Positions 25,314 to 35,893 of a stretch of 64,000 bases of DNA are shown here, piece by piece. A program made the position numbers and the translations under genes. The stretch is from CAWIVH01 sp963839475. GTDB taxonomy: Bacteria > Acidobacteriota > UBA6911. How positions within the stretch are numbered: position 1 is the first letter of the stretch; every line of letters begins with the position of its first letter. The notes beneath the pieces are model-generated. The model was not told the DNA's origin and did not search any database. It saw only the letters and a program-made list of their open reading frames with translations. The DNA lies in assembly GCA_963839475.1 (NCBI GenBank), contig CAWIVH010000001.1, positions 372,001 through 436,000 of the forward strand, in the 5' to 3' direction.

Positions 25314-26546
25314 TCATTTGCGGCCGGCGTTGCCGTCCTCCTCCGGAGGTTTCAAACCGATAAAGCTGCGATACAAGAGAAGATCGTAAATTATTTTCAA
25401 ACCGCCCGCCAGATAGAACGGAAAATTCAGCAGCGCGGGACTGGCAAGAAGCATCCCGGCGCAAGCCGGCGCCAGTGCAGCCCCCGTTGTTCTGGATACA
25501 CCGGTAATTCCAGCCGCGGCAGATCGCTCTTCAGGACGAACGACCGCCATGAGATAGGACTGCCGCGTCGGCACATCCATTTGAGAAATGCTGAAACGCA
25601 AAAGCAGGACGAAAATGGCCGCAGTCTGATTGGGCATAAGCGGCACGAGAATTAATAGAAAATTCGAGGGCAAGTGAGTAAACACCATAGTGTTGACCAA
25701 ACCGAACCTGCGGGACAACTGCGCGGCCATGAGAGCGGAAAAACCTGCCAGGATATTCGCGCCGAAAAAAATCTCGCCAAGCTGCGCAGGTTCCGCCCCA
25801 AAGCGGAGATGAAACCAATAGGCGGCCAGGCTTTGCACCACAAACCCGCCCCCGAAGGCATCCAGTCCGAATAATCCCGACAATCGCCAGACCACTCCGC
25901 CGGAATGGCGCAATCCTAGACGGGAAGGGCTGCCGCCTTCGATATGGGCCGGCGGAGCCGCTTCGATTGCTGGCGACAGCCTCAGGAATATAAATGCAAT
26001 CACCAGCCCGCAGAAACCGTATCCGAGGACCACTGCGCGATATCCTGCCAGAGAGCCAGGTTGCCCGGAGTGCAGAAAACCGGCCGCCGCGCCCCCGGCA
26101 AGGGAACCGGCGGCAGTAGCCAACGATCCTGCCAGAGAATACCAGGAGAACACCCTCGTGCGGTCCCGCGGCGCAACCACGTGCGTCAGTGCCGCCTGCT
26201 CCACGGGGAGGAAGGGGCCGACTTCATTTCCGCTCGGGCTGATGACCCCAAGTGTTGCGGCAATCAAAAGCGGGATGAAGCTGCTGGAAGAGGCAAATAC
26301 CCACCCGGCAAGCGCCATGAGGAGCGAACCCGCAAACAGCGTTTTGCGCCTGCCCCAGCGGTCGGCCCGAGTGGTCATGATCAGCGAGACCAGGGTGTCG
26401 CCCGCCAGGGTCAGGGTCAGCAGTAGACCGATTCGGCCCTCGCTGAAACCGAGGTCCGAGAGATAGAGAACCAGGATTACGGAGATGGCTCCGTAGGCAA
26501 AGAGGCGTGTGGTGCGGGTCAAAAATAAAAGCCGGGCATCGCGCAT
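25314..26546 (-). CDS. MFS transporter
   Basis: About 410 residues and twelve hydrophobic segments. The cytoplasmic loop between helices 2 and 3 carries TTRADRWGRRKTLFAGS, the MFS signature. The best start is ATG 26546 (MRDARLLFLTRTTRLFAYG); the frame to 26585 opens with TTG and lacks a site. Mostly drug-exporter-like architecture, but no specificity can be inferred. Nothing nearby suggests a substrate. Confidence 0.85.
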   Translation of the reverse strand: MRDARLLFLTRTTRLFAYGAISVILVLYLSDLGFSEGRIGLLLTLTLAGDTLVSLIMTTRADRWGRRKTLFAGSLLMALAGWVFASSSSFIPLLIAATLGVISPSGNEVGPFLPVEQAALTHVVAPRDRTRVFSWYSLAGSLATAAGSLAGGAAAGFLHSGQPGSLAGYRAVVLGYGFCGLVIAFIFLRLSPAIEAAPPAHIEGGSPSRLGLRHSGGVVWRLSGLFGLDAFGGGFVVQSLAAYWFHLRFGAEPAQLGEIFFGANILAGFSALMAAQLSRRFGLVNTMVFTHLPSNFLLILVPLMPNQTAAIFVLLLRFSISQMDVPTRQSYLMAVVRPEERSAAAGITGVSRTTGAALAPACAGMLLASPALLNFPFYLAGGLKIIYDLLLYRSFIGLKPPEEDGNAGRK

Positions 26547-26627
26547 CAGGATGGACTCATCTCTGCGCAATGGCCCGGCTGCCAAGCCGGCCTGAAAACG
26601 GGTCCTCGTTCATGCCCGCTTCCGAGG

Positions 26628-27353
26628 TTATTTGTCCAGGCTGATCTTGAAGAGTTCCTTGCCCCCCGGGCTGAATCCATAAAAACTCGAAGCTCTCTGG
26701 ACGGACTTAATCTTGCCCGTTGTGTCCAGGGTATACGATAGATCATAACTCACCAGGTACACCTTGTAGTCCGATGCGGTGCCGTGAATCGTCGGCTGCG
26801 ATGCGGCTTCACCTGCCAGGGTGACTATTTTGACTGTCTTCCCATTGGCAGAATCGAGAATGTAGAGCTTGGCGTCGGCCGTTGCGCCGGGAAGTTTGCC
26901 CAGGAGGAGGTTCAAACCCAGGTCTTTGGGATCCATTCCCACCAGGAAAAGCGTTCCATCGGGCCCCTGCACCGGTCTGCCGGCCCAATCTTCATCCAGA
27001 ACTACGCTCCAGCGCAGCACTCCGGTTGTTCCGTTAAATGAAGACAGCTTGGTTTTCGAACCGGCGGCCATCAGGCTGACCGCGGCAGTTGCCGGAAGCA
27101 CACGGCTTGTCACATAAATGTTGCCATCCTCGCCGACCGTGACTGATGCCGGCTGCGCTCCCATGGCCGCGCCGTTAAGCACGTCGCTTGCCCCCATGCC
27201 CAGCATGCTGCCGATTATGGAGGAGATGCTAGTCCCGCCCATGCCGCTCCCGGTCCGGGAGCCCATTCCCTGGGCAATGCCGGCAACCGGCAGTGTGACG
27301 GCCAGCAGGAAGGCCAAGGCGATGGTACCGATCGGAAATGCTTTGCTATTCAT
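26628..27353 (-). CDS. Secreted PQQ-like/propeller-type repeat protein of unknown function
   Basis: 241 residues with a Sec signal peptide (1-27, ending AGIAQG), then a Gly/Ser/Met-rich linker (GMGSRTGSGMGGTS). The rest has repeat-like strands: VTVGEDGNIYVTSR, KLSSFNGTTGVLRWSVVL, PVQGPDGTLFLVGM, KLYILDSANGKTVKIV, KVYLVSYDLSYTLDTTGKI, consistent with about four PQQ-type beta-propeller blades. It is too short for a complete seven- or eight-blade propeller. Function unknown; probably periplasmic or outer-membrane associated. Confidence 0.7.
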   Translation of the reverse strand: MNSKAFPIGTIALAFLLAVTLPVAGIAQGMGSRTGSGMGGTSISSIIGSMLGMGASDVLNGAAMGAQPASVTVGEDGNIYVTSRVLPATAAVSLMAAGSKTKLSSFNGTTGVLRWSVVLDEDWAGRPVQGPDGTLFLVGMDPKDLGLNLLLGKLPGATADAKLYILDSANGKTVKIVTLAGEAASQPTIHGTASDYKVYLVSYDLSYTLDTTGKIKSVQRASSFYGFSPGGKELFKISLDK

Positions 27354-27461
27354 TGCAGACCTCGAATTCAGGGAAAATTAAAACCGGGTTTAGCGCAGAT
27401 ATATTGATCTTTATTGTACACCATCCATCAAGCCGTCACCCGTTGATCCGCCCAGAAGGGC

Positions 27462-28178
27462 TTAGGGCTTGCGTGACTTCATCCGTTCGAGCAGGTCCTC
27501 GACCCCTTGAGCTGCCGGCTGATTCGCAGCCGGAGCAACCGGCATCGCAGACGGAGGCGCGGCCAGGGCCGCGAGCTGCTGTTCGACCTTGGCCCGATCA
27601 GGATATCCCGGGTTTTTGGCAAGGAGCGTCTGCCAGGCTTTTTTTGCGGCTTCGACATCGTTCTTGCCGTGCAGGTAAACAACGCCGAGATTGTAAAGGG
27701 TCTGAGCGTGGCCGGGGTCAACGGCGAGGGATTTCTGAAAAGCTGCAATGGCGGGATCGGCCTGATTAATATTCCAATAGCTGGTCCCAAGGTCGGTTTG
27801 GACATTGGGGTTCTTGGGGTCGATCTGGAGTGCTTTTTGATAGTATTCGATCGCCTGCTGGAAGCGCGCGCTGTCGTAGTATAAATTCCCCAGTTGGACC
27901 AGGGTATTCAGGTCCTTGGGATTGGAGGCCAGCATCGCCTTGAGGGCCGCCTCTTGCTGCATTAAAGCAGCCGGATCTTGAAGCGGCGCTGCCGGACCGG
28001 ACTGGGAAGTCGGTTGCGACGAAGCAGATCCAACCGGATTGCTCACCTCAGCGACCTGGCGCCCGAAGTAGTACCCTATTCCCAGACCAACCGCAAGACA
28101 GATCACACCCGTCAAAAGCAAATTGACGGGAGAATCCGCTCCCTGCGATGCTCCCTGTGATTTTTTCTGAGTCGCCAT
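27462..28178 (-). CDS. Membrane-anchored TPR protein
   Basis: 238 residues. A membrane helix at ~19-38 (LLLTGVICLAVGLGIGYYFG) anchors a periplasmic part: a Ser/Gln/Pro linker and three to four TPR units (TLVQLGNLYYDSARFQQAIEYYQKALQIDP, VQTDLGTSYWNINQADPAIAAFQKSLAVDP and so on; one unit cited only in part). GGAGGAAATTGG precedes ATG 28178; the longer frame to 28382 is not supported. TPR proteins scaffold complexes, and NrfG/CcmH-like TPR proteins serve cytochrome assembly, but no direct link is visible here. Confidence 0.82.
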   Translation of the reverse strand: MATQKKSQGASQGADSPVNLLLTGVICLAVGLGIGYYFGRQVAEVSNPVGSASSQPTSQSGPAAPLQDPAALMQQEAALKAMLASNPKDLNTLVQLGNLYYDSARFQQAIEYYQKALQIDPKNPNVQTDLGTSYWNINQADPAIAAFQKSLAVDPGHAQTLYNLGVVYLHGKNDVEAAKKAWQTLLAKNPGYPDRAKVEQQLAALAAPPSAMPVAPAANQPAAQGVEDLLERMKSRKP

Positions 28179-28374
28179 AACTACCAATTTCCTCCGCCAC
28201 AATTTTACACACGCCGCCAAGAAAAATCCCCGTGCAGTGAAAAATGAGGCGAATTCGCAATCGCCCTTCTCTGGATTCCCGGCAATTCGGGGCCTGGGGC
28301 GGCCCGATACAATACTCCTGCATACGCCCGAAGGAGTGGACTTCCTCCATTTCGACTGCCGTGAAAGCAGATCC

Positions 28375-29706
28375 TCATTCAACTTTCGCCGGAGTCAGGC
28401 GCGGGACCAGGAACTGGATAATCACAAGCGCCACAATATAGATCGAGCCTGCAATGATTAGGATGGGAAGGTAATTGTTGGGATCACGCTGAAGCACTTT
28501 TCCCACATGTTGCGAGAACAGCACGCCCCCGAATGCTCCCGCAAATCCGCCGATGCCGGTTACCGAACCAACTGCCCGCTTGGGGAACATGTCGGACGTC
28601 AGCGTAAAAATGTTGGCCGACCACCCCTGATGGGCAGCACAGGCCAGACCGATCAGCAGGACGGATGTCCAGAGGTTCGGTGTGATTGCGGCAAAAATAA
28701 CCGGCATCACCGAAAGAGCGCAAATCAGCATGGCGGTTTTCCGGGCGGCATTGGGGGACCAGCCCCGTTTCAGGAAAATGGCGGAGAGCCAGCCTCCTCC
28801 GATCGAACCGACGCTGGCCAGGGTGTAGATCACGAATATGGGCGCGCCCATTGCCTTGATATCCACATGGAATTTGCGATCCAGAAAACCGGGCGCCCAG
28901 AAGAGATAGAACCACCAGATAGGGTCGGTGAGAAACTTGCCGATGGTGAAAGCCCAAGTCTGCGGGAATTTCAGGAGTGGGAGCCAGGGCGTCGTCTCGA
29001 TTTTTTCCTGGGGCTCGCTTTGGATATAGGCCAGCTCGGCCTTCGACAGGCGGGGATGATCCTCGGGCCTCCGATACAGCCAGAACCAGAGAATGAGCCA
29101 GAAGAATCCGATGCCGCCCGCCAGGATGAAAACCCACTGCCACCCGCCGAAGGTGGCAAGGATCCAGGCAACCGCCAGCGGCGTCAGGACGGCACCGATG
29201 TTGGTGCCGGAATTGAAAACCCCCGTTGCCAGGGCCCGTTCCCGCCTCGGAAACCATTCCGCCACCGTTTTAATGCAGGCTGGAAAGTTGGCTGCCTCAC
29301 CGAATCCGAGGAGAACTCGCCAGATGATAAACGCAAAAACGGTGCCAGCGAGGGCGTGCCCCATGGCGGCAAAACTCCACCAGATGATGGCGAGGGCAAA
29401 ACCCCATCGGATTCCGATACGATCGATGAACGCGCCCGCTCCCAGCATCATGACCGCATAGGCTAGCTGAAAATAAGTGACAACGTCGGCAAAGTTGGTT
29501 TCGGTCCAACCCAACCCTCCCTCCGCGGCAGATTTCAGAAATAGCGGCTTCAAAATGCTGATGACATTACGATCGATATAATTGACAGTTGTTGCAATAA
29601 AAAGCAGCGCGCAGATGACCCAGCGGAAATTTCCGCCGGAATGCGATGCTTCCTTGCCTTGCGGACCTTGCCCGGTCGCGATCGCAGGTTTCGAATTTGA
29701 GTTCAC
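28375..29706 (-). CDS. MFS transporter of the anion:cation symporter family (ExuT/hexuronate-like)
   Basis: About 443 residues, twelve membrane segments. Family marks include YIDRNVISILKPLF after helix 1, GFGEAANFPACIKTVAEWFPRRERALATGVFNSGTNIGAVL and SDMFPKRAVGSVTGIGG. These ACS-family symporters carry hexuronates, phthalate or sugar acids with protons. The start is a GTG at 29706 behind GGGGGAGG; the TTG at 29724 overlaps that site. It is near a LysE-type exporter and a dihydropyrimidinase, but the transported compound is unknown. Confidence 0.9.
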   Translation of the reverse strand: MNSNSKPAIATGQGPQGKEASHSGGNFRWVICALLFIATTVNYIDRNVISILKPLFLKSAAEGGLGWTETNFADVVTYFQLAYAVMMLGAGAFIDRIGIRWGFALAIIWWSFAAMGHALAGTVFAFIIWRVLLGFGEAANFPACIKTVAEWFPRRERALATGVFNSGTNIGAVLTPLAVAWILATFGGWQWVFILAGGIGFFWLILWFWLYRRPEDHPRLSKAELAYIQSEPQEKIETTPWLPLLKFPQTWAFTIGKFLTDPIWWFYLFWAPGFLDRKFHVDIKAMGAPIFVIYTLASVGSIGGGWLSAIFLKRGWSPNAARKTAMLICALSVMPVIFAAITPNLWTSVLLIGLACAAHQGWSANIFTLTSDMFPKRAVGSVTGIGGFAGAFGGVLFSQHVGKVLQRDPNNYLPILIIAGSIYIVALVIIQFLVPRLTPAKVE

Positions 29707-29855
29707 AAATCCCTCCCCCGACAAGTAAAGTGAAGTGCATTTGTATCCTGAGAATGGCCTGTGTCACAAGCGCGAAATGCACAGCTCGGGCTTCTGCTTA
29801 CAGGAATGGGTCGTTGCGGGGCGGGAAATGGAGCCTGCATCCTAAAAGCCAATTT

Positions 29856-30482
29856 ATGAAATGGGAAACCTGGACACTATTCGTCATCACCGAGGCTGTG
29901 CTCAGCATGACGCCTGGTCCTGCGGTTCTTTTTGTTCTTTCCCACGCGATTCGGCAAGGCCCGGCCAGATCGGTTTGGGCGAGCTGCGGCATACTCGCAG
30001 CTAATGCGCTCTATTTTGCGCTTTCCGCCACCAGCCTGGGGGTGATTTTTGCCGCCTCTTACCGGATTTTCTTTGTCATCAAATGGGCCGGGGCGGCGTA
30101 TCTCGGCTGTCTCGGAGTCCAAAACCTTCGGTCGCACGCCAGGACCATCGAATTGCCGTCCGCACCTCCGGGTTTCAAAGGAGGATGGAAGACATTGATG
30201 GAAGGCATGATGCTGCAGGGAGCCAACCCCAAAGCCATTCTCTTCTTTGCCGCCATACTTCCTCAGTTTGTCGACACCCGACATCCGGTCCCGATGCAGA
30301 TCCTGATTCTGGGATCCAGCTCCATTCTTGTCGAATTCTGGATTCTTTTCCTATACGGACAGCTGGCCGGCCGTACATTAAGGGCTGCCCGGAATCCACG
30401 CTTCGAGGTCTGGACAAATCGTGCCGCGGGCATTCTCCTGATCCTGGCCGCGGTGGGGCTGGCCCGAATCAGGCACGGCTGA
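29856..30482 (+). CDS. LysE/RhtB-family amino acid exporter
   Basis: 208 residues, six hydrophobic segments, beginning MKWETWTLFVITEAVLSMTPGPAVLFVLS: the TPGPAVLFV motif is the LysE/RhtB signature. It exports amino acids or their derivatives across the inner membrane. Start ATG 29856 aligns with family N-termini; the upstream frame to 29646 overlaps the divergent MFS gene promoter region. Convergent with the dihydropyrimidinase gene. Confidence 0.9.
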   Translation: MKWETWTLFVITEAVLSMTPGPAVLFVLSHAIRQGPARSVWASCGILAANALYFALSATSLGVIFAASYRIFFVIKWAGAAYLGCLGVQNLRSHARTIELPSAPPGFKGGWKTLMEGMMLQGANPKAILFFAAILPQFVDTRHPVPMQILILGSSSILVEFWILFLYGQLAGRTLRAARNPRFEVWTNRAAGILLILAAVGLARIRHG

Positions 30483-30550
30483 AACCCAACGCGGTTTAGT
30501 TTGCCTGATTCAATCCGCAAAGGATTCGAGGACCTTGTCGATGGTGAGGA

Positions 30551-31940
30551 TCATGCTATCGCCGCAGAGACAAACGGAGCGCGTTTCACGTATCGGCCCC
30601 AGCCTTCCCGTCCCCTCCAAACGCCTCGGTCCACCACTATGGATCCGCGCGAAAACACGGTTTCGGCGCATCCCCTGGTCTGAAAGCCTTCGTAGAGGGA
30701 ATAGTCAACCCTCATATGATGAGTCCGGGCCGAGATGGTGCAGTCCCGGTTCGGATCCCAAATCACAATATCGGCATCGCTGCCCTCGATGAGAGTGCCC
30801 TTCTGCGGATGCAACCCGAAAATCCGGGCAGGCGCGGTTGCGCACATTTCAACCCACTGCTGCAGGCCGATTCTGCCTGCATTCACGCCGAAGTGATAAA
30901 TGAGCTGGAGGCGATTTTCAACGCCCGGGCCGCCATTGGGAATCCGGGCAAAGTTTTCCCGACCAAGATCCTTCTGTCCTTTGTAGTTAAAAGGGCAGTG
31001 ATCGGTCGAAACCGCCTGCAGAATTCCCCGGTTCAAACCGTCCCAAAGGGCAGCCTGATGCCGTCTTTCGCGTAGGGGTGGGGTGAGCACGTACTTGGCC
31101 CCTTCGAATCCGGGCCGCCGCAGTTCATCCTCGGAGAGAAGAAGGTAGTGGGGGCAGGTCTCGGCATAAACGGGGAGTCCGCGGTTCCTGGCTTCTGCAA
31201 TCCGCTCCAGGGCGTCCGACGTGGAAACGTGGACTATATAGATGGCAGCCCCGGCTATTTCTGCTAGGGCGATGGCCCGGCTCACCGCCTCACGTTCCGC
31301 TGCAACCGGCCGCGTAAGCGCATGGTGTATGGGAGCGGTTTTTCCTTGCGCGGCTGCGTCTTGGACCATCTGGGCTATGACAGCGCCATTTTCGGCATGG
31401 ACGCAGATCAAGCTCCGATTCCGGGCAGATTGCCGCAATGCGCGGTAAATAGTGCGGTCGTCTACCATGAGCGCGTCGGGATAGGCCATGAAGAGTTTGA
31501 AGCTGCTCACCCCTTCATCCACCATCGCATTCATTTCGGACAGATTCGATTCCTGCAATTCCGTCAGGATCAGGTGGAGTCCATAGTCCAGGGTGGCTTT
31601 CTCCCCTTTTCGCCTCCACAGGGAGTAAGCATCACCGATCCGGGTGCCCCGCGCCTGGGTTGCATAGTCGATGATGCAGGTGGTGCCTCCGAACGCAGCG
31701 GCACGGGTGCCGGTTGCGAAATCATCGCTCGACGTGATCTTCCCCAGCGGCATGTCCATGTGGGTATGTACATCTATTCCGCCGGGGATTACATATTTGC
31801 CCGACGCATCGATCGCTCTGGCAGCATCAGCAATCAAGCCCCGCTCCGATGGCGGCGATTTTTTCCTGCTCCATAAGGATGTCGGCGACGCAATCCCGAT
31901 CCGCTGTTATAATTCGCCCGTTTCGAATGATGGTCTTCAT
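30551..31940 (-). CDS. hydA: Dihydropyrimidinase/D-hydantoinase (frameshifted near the N-terminus)
   Basis: The amidohydrolase core shows GGIDVHTHMDMP (metal ligands), SSFKLFMAYPDALMVDD (candidate carboxylated Lys), CVHAENG and STDHCPFNYKGQKDLG. It hydrolyses cyclic amides such as dihydropyrimidines. The uninterrupted frame begins only at 31837, but an ATG at 31940 behind GGAGG opens the missing N-terminus (MKTIIRNGRIITADRD... AIGAG) and runs out of frame by one base at the G4 run 31839-31842. Removing one G restores a ~463-residue family-length protein. Either an assembly error or a recently inactivated gene. The neighbouring ACS-type transporter could import a substrate. Confidence 0.85.
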
Positions 31941-32159
31941 GATCCTCCGGCTTCCCAGGCCCGCATGTAAACCATGTTACTACTGATCCCCTCCGGAAGA
32001 CCGTCAGTTTATCTGCCCGCGGAAGGGTTGCACGATCAGGGCAGGTTCAGCGAAACCCCGTTTGATGAAAGGATGGAGTGGATCTACTATGTACTTGAGC
32101 ATTATGCGGGTCATCGCGCCCGATTGCGAACTGCCACAGAAATAATGGAGGCGGAATTG

Positions 32160-32963
32160 ATGGAATCCGTGGAGTCGGGAGGGGATGGGGCTGGGGGCGC
32201 AAAAATGCCGGTGCTATTCCTGGGACACGGCAGTCCGATGAACGCAATCGAGGACTCCCGCTTCAGCCGCGCATGGGAAGAGTCGGCCGGCGCCATTCCT
32301 AAGCCCCGGGCGATCCTCTGCATCTCGGCTCACTGGGAAACCGAGGGACTCAAGATCACCGCCATGAGGAATCCGCTGACTCTTCATGATTTTTACGGGT
32401 TTCCGCAGGAACTATTCCAGAAACAATACCCGGCCCCGGGTTCCCCGGAATTGGCACAATCCATTCGGCAGTTAATAACCCGGGCCCGAATTGAATTCGA
32501 TTACGAGTGGGGTCTGGACCACGGCGCCTGGGGTGTCCTATGCCGCATGTATCCCGAAGCGGATATCCCGGTGGTTCAGCTCAGCATCGACGAGAACTTA
32601 AACACGCTGCTTCATTACAAGCTGGCGCGGGAACTCGCCCCCCTGCGGAACGAAGGCGTCCTAGTCCTGGCCAGCGGCAACATCGTTCACAACCTGGAAA
32701 CGATGCGCTTGAATGATTCGGCGTTTGACTGGGCCCTGGAATTTGACGAAAAAGTAAAAAACCTGATTCTTTCAGGAGATCATGATGCTCTTGTGCGCTT
32801 TCGTGAACTCGGCCCATCGGCCAATCTTGCTGTTCCCTCCACGGAACACTACATGCCGCTGATGTACGCTCTGGCACTGCAGGAGGCCCACGAACCAGTC
32901 GAGTTTTTCGCCGAAGGAGTTACCCTGGGATCTATTTCGATGAGGTCGCTGCGGATCGGTTAG
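32160..32963 (+). CDS. ygiD: LigB-type extradiol ring-opening dioxygenase (DODA/YgiD-like)
   Basis: About 267 residues. Class III extradiol dioxygenase marks: LGHGSPMN (~22-29) and ISAHWET with metal-binding histidines, HDFYGFP, DHGAWGVL, ASGNIVHNL and STEHYMPL. Such enzymes open catechols like 4,5-DOPA with non-haem Fe or Zn. ATG 32160 follows GGAGG by eight bases; ATG 32205 (MPVLFLGHG) is an alternative matching shorter homologues. The frame upstream to 31974 overlaps the dihydropyrimidinase promoter and is not believed. Confidence 0.9.
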   Translation: MESVESGGDGAGGAKMPVLFLGHGSPMNAIEDSRFSRAWEESAGAIPKPRAILCISAHWETEGLKITAMRNPLTLHDFYGFPQELFQKQYPAPGSPELAQSIRQLITRARIEFDYEWGLDHGAWGVLCRMYPEADIPVVQLSIDENLNTLLHYKLARELAPLRNEGVLVLASGNIVHNLETMRLNDSAFDWALEFDEKVKNLILSGDHDALVRFRELGPSANLAVPSTEHYMPLMYALALQEAHEPVEFFAEGVTLGSISMRSLRIG

Positions 32964-33212
32964 CCGTCCTCCGTGATTCGGGCGATCGAAACTGCAATTC
33001 AAAACACAAAGTCCGAAGACCTTCAAGGACGGTATTTATCGTGCTCTGCGGTCCTAAGATCTTCGCGCTTCAATGCCCTGCGAGATGAGGCACCAGGCCG
33101 TTCTTCAGATCACCCCTGCTCCCTGGAAAAACAGAATTGTGACTCATGCTCCATTCAATCCTGACCCGGCTGCGTATAATCTAAAGAATGGATCCCGTTT
33201 GCGAGGCTGTTC

Positions 33213-35143
33213 ATGCGATTAGGACTTTGGCTCCAGCCGGCCGGTCGCACCCTGGCGGTCTTTCTCTGTCTCATGCTTGTCCTTGGCGGGGCCCTGGGCT
33301 GGCTCGGCTGGCAATTGCTCAAACAGGATCGCGCGCTCGAAGGACAGCGCATCCAGGAACGCCTGGAACTTGCGGCGGACCACATGGCCGCTGCACTTCA
33401 GCAAAGCCTCACCGATCTTGAAAGCTATCTGAGCTTCATCCCAAGCCCTGGCGCGAAGGAGCCTCCGGACGGAGTGTTGGTTCTGCAGGTGAAGAATCGA
33501 ACCCTCAAAGCCTACCCTCCAGGCCGCCTGCTCTACTATCCCGCAATTCCAGAGGGCAAAGAACCGCCGGCTGCGACGTTCATAGCCGGCGAAATCTTGG
33601 AGTACCAGCATGACGATCCGGCCAAAGCGGTCGAGTTATTCAGTAAACTTGCTCGATCACCGGATCCCGGCGTGCGCGCAGGTGCATTGCTTCGATTGGG
33701 ACGGAACCTCCGCAAAATCGGCCGCCCTGAGGAAGCTCTCCAAGCCTATGACGAACTCTCCCGACTTGGTCAGACCTCAGTCCTGGGAATGCCGGCGGAA
33801 TTGATGGCGAGCGAATCGCGAGGCACCGTACTGGAAGCAATCGGGAGGCGCGAAGAGCTGCGGCAGAATGCGTCGCTCCTGCATGAGGCTCTCTGGAGCG
33901 GCCGTTGGAGTCTGCTCCGGCCCGCTTGGGAGTTCCATATGGAAGAGGCACGGCGCTGGTCTGGGGCCAGTCCACCGGAAGAACGAGAGAAGAACGCGCT
34001 CGCGCTTTCAATCGCCACGGAATCAATCTACCGCCAATGGATTGCCGAGCCCGGATCGAAAGGGCGGCGGGTCCTGAAAGCTGCTGACTGGCCGGTCCTG
34101 ATCTCCTGGACGGGGACTTCGGATCAGCTTGCCGCCGTGTTGGCGGGGCCCAGTTACCTTGGTTCGAAGTGGACAGGGGCTTTGCGGGACCGCCGCGTCC
34201 AGGGCGCCTTAATCGACGCAGATGGACAGGTGATGATCGGCTCGTTCAACAAGGGCGGTCCACAGGCTGTGCGGACAGTGGCGACCACCAGACTGCCCGG
34301 GACTCTGCACGCCACCAGTGCCGATCCCGGCGCCGATGAGGCAGGTGGTGCCGGACGGCGCGGCCTGCTGCTTGCAGGATTCGTGGTGCTGGCGCTGGTG
34401 CTTCTAGTGGGCTCCTATTTTATCGTGCGCTCCATCGACCGCGAGCGCGCTGTGGCCAGGCTCCAGTCCGAGTTCGTGTCGGCGGTGTCGCATGAATTCC
34501 GAACCCCGCTTACGTCGTTGCGTCAGCTTTCGGAGATGCTGTCCAAAGGGAGGGTTCCCACGGAAGACCTGCGGCAGAAATCCTATGACATCCTGGCCCA
34601 CGAAAGCGAGCGGCTGCAGAGGCTGGTCGAGTCGCTGCTGGATTTCGGCCGCATCGAGGCGCGCGCGTTCCGCTATCATTATGAACTTCTCGATCCCGTA
34701 ACCTTGGTGGGTGACCTGGTCGCCGAATTCCAGGAGCAGGCCGCCGCCAGGGGCTACCGCATCGATTTTGCGCGCGTAGGGGAGTATCCGCTCATCCAGG
34801 CAGATCGCGAAGCGCTCGGCCTGGCGTTGCGGAACCTGCTCGACAATGCGGTCAAGTATTCGCCGGATTGCCGCACCGTCTGGGTCGAGATGGCGCGCGA
34901 ACGGGGCCGCCTGGCCATTCGTGTCAGGGACCAGGGCATGGGAATTCCGGCTTCGGAGCAAAAGGAGATCTTCAATAAATTCGTTCGGGGGACCGGCTCC
35001 AGGGCAGCCCATATCCAAGGGACCGGCATCGGCCTGGCTATGGCGCGCCACATCATCGAAGCACATGACGGCGAGATCCGCTTGGAAAGCGACCCCGGCA
35101 GGGGCAGCACGTTTACCATCCTGCTGCCGTTGGAGAAGATGGC

Positions 35144-35147
<4 letters not shown>
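33213..35147 (+). CDS. Sensor histidine kinase with large periplasmic domain
   Basis: 644 residues. Membrane helices at ~12-33 and ~388-409 flank a ~350-residue extracytoplasmic region containing TPR-like helices (EYQHDDPAKAVELFSKLARS, GAGALLRLGRNLRKIGRPEEALQAYDELS in part). HisKA: His427 in SAVSHEFRTPLTSL. HATPase: LALRNLLDNAVKYS, RDQGMGIP, GTGIGLAMA. No clear HAMP domain. ATGA overlap with the OmpR-type regulator gene, so they are a pair. The TPR-like sensor suggests protein or peptide ligand sensing. Confidence 0.93.
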
Positions 35148-35818
<671 letters not shown>

Positions 35819-35893
35819 ATAAAACCCAATCCTGACACTGGCGCGGATCCCTGCCTGACAATGGAACGATAACCTGATGGGCAGGAGGAAATC

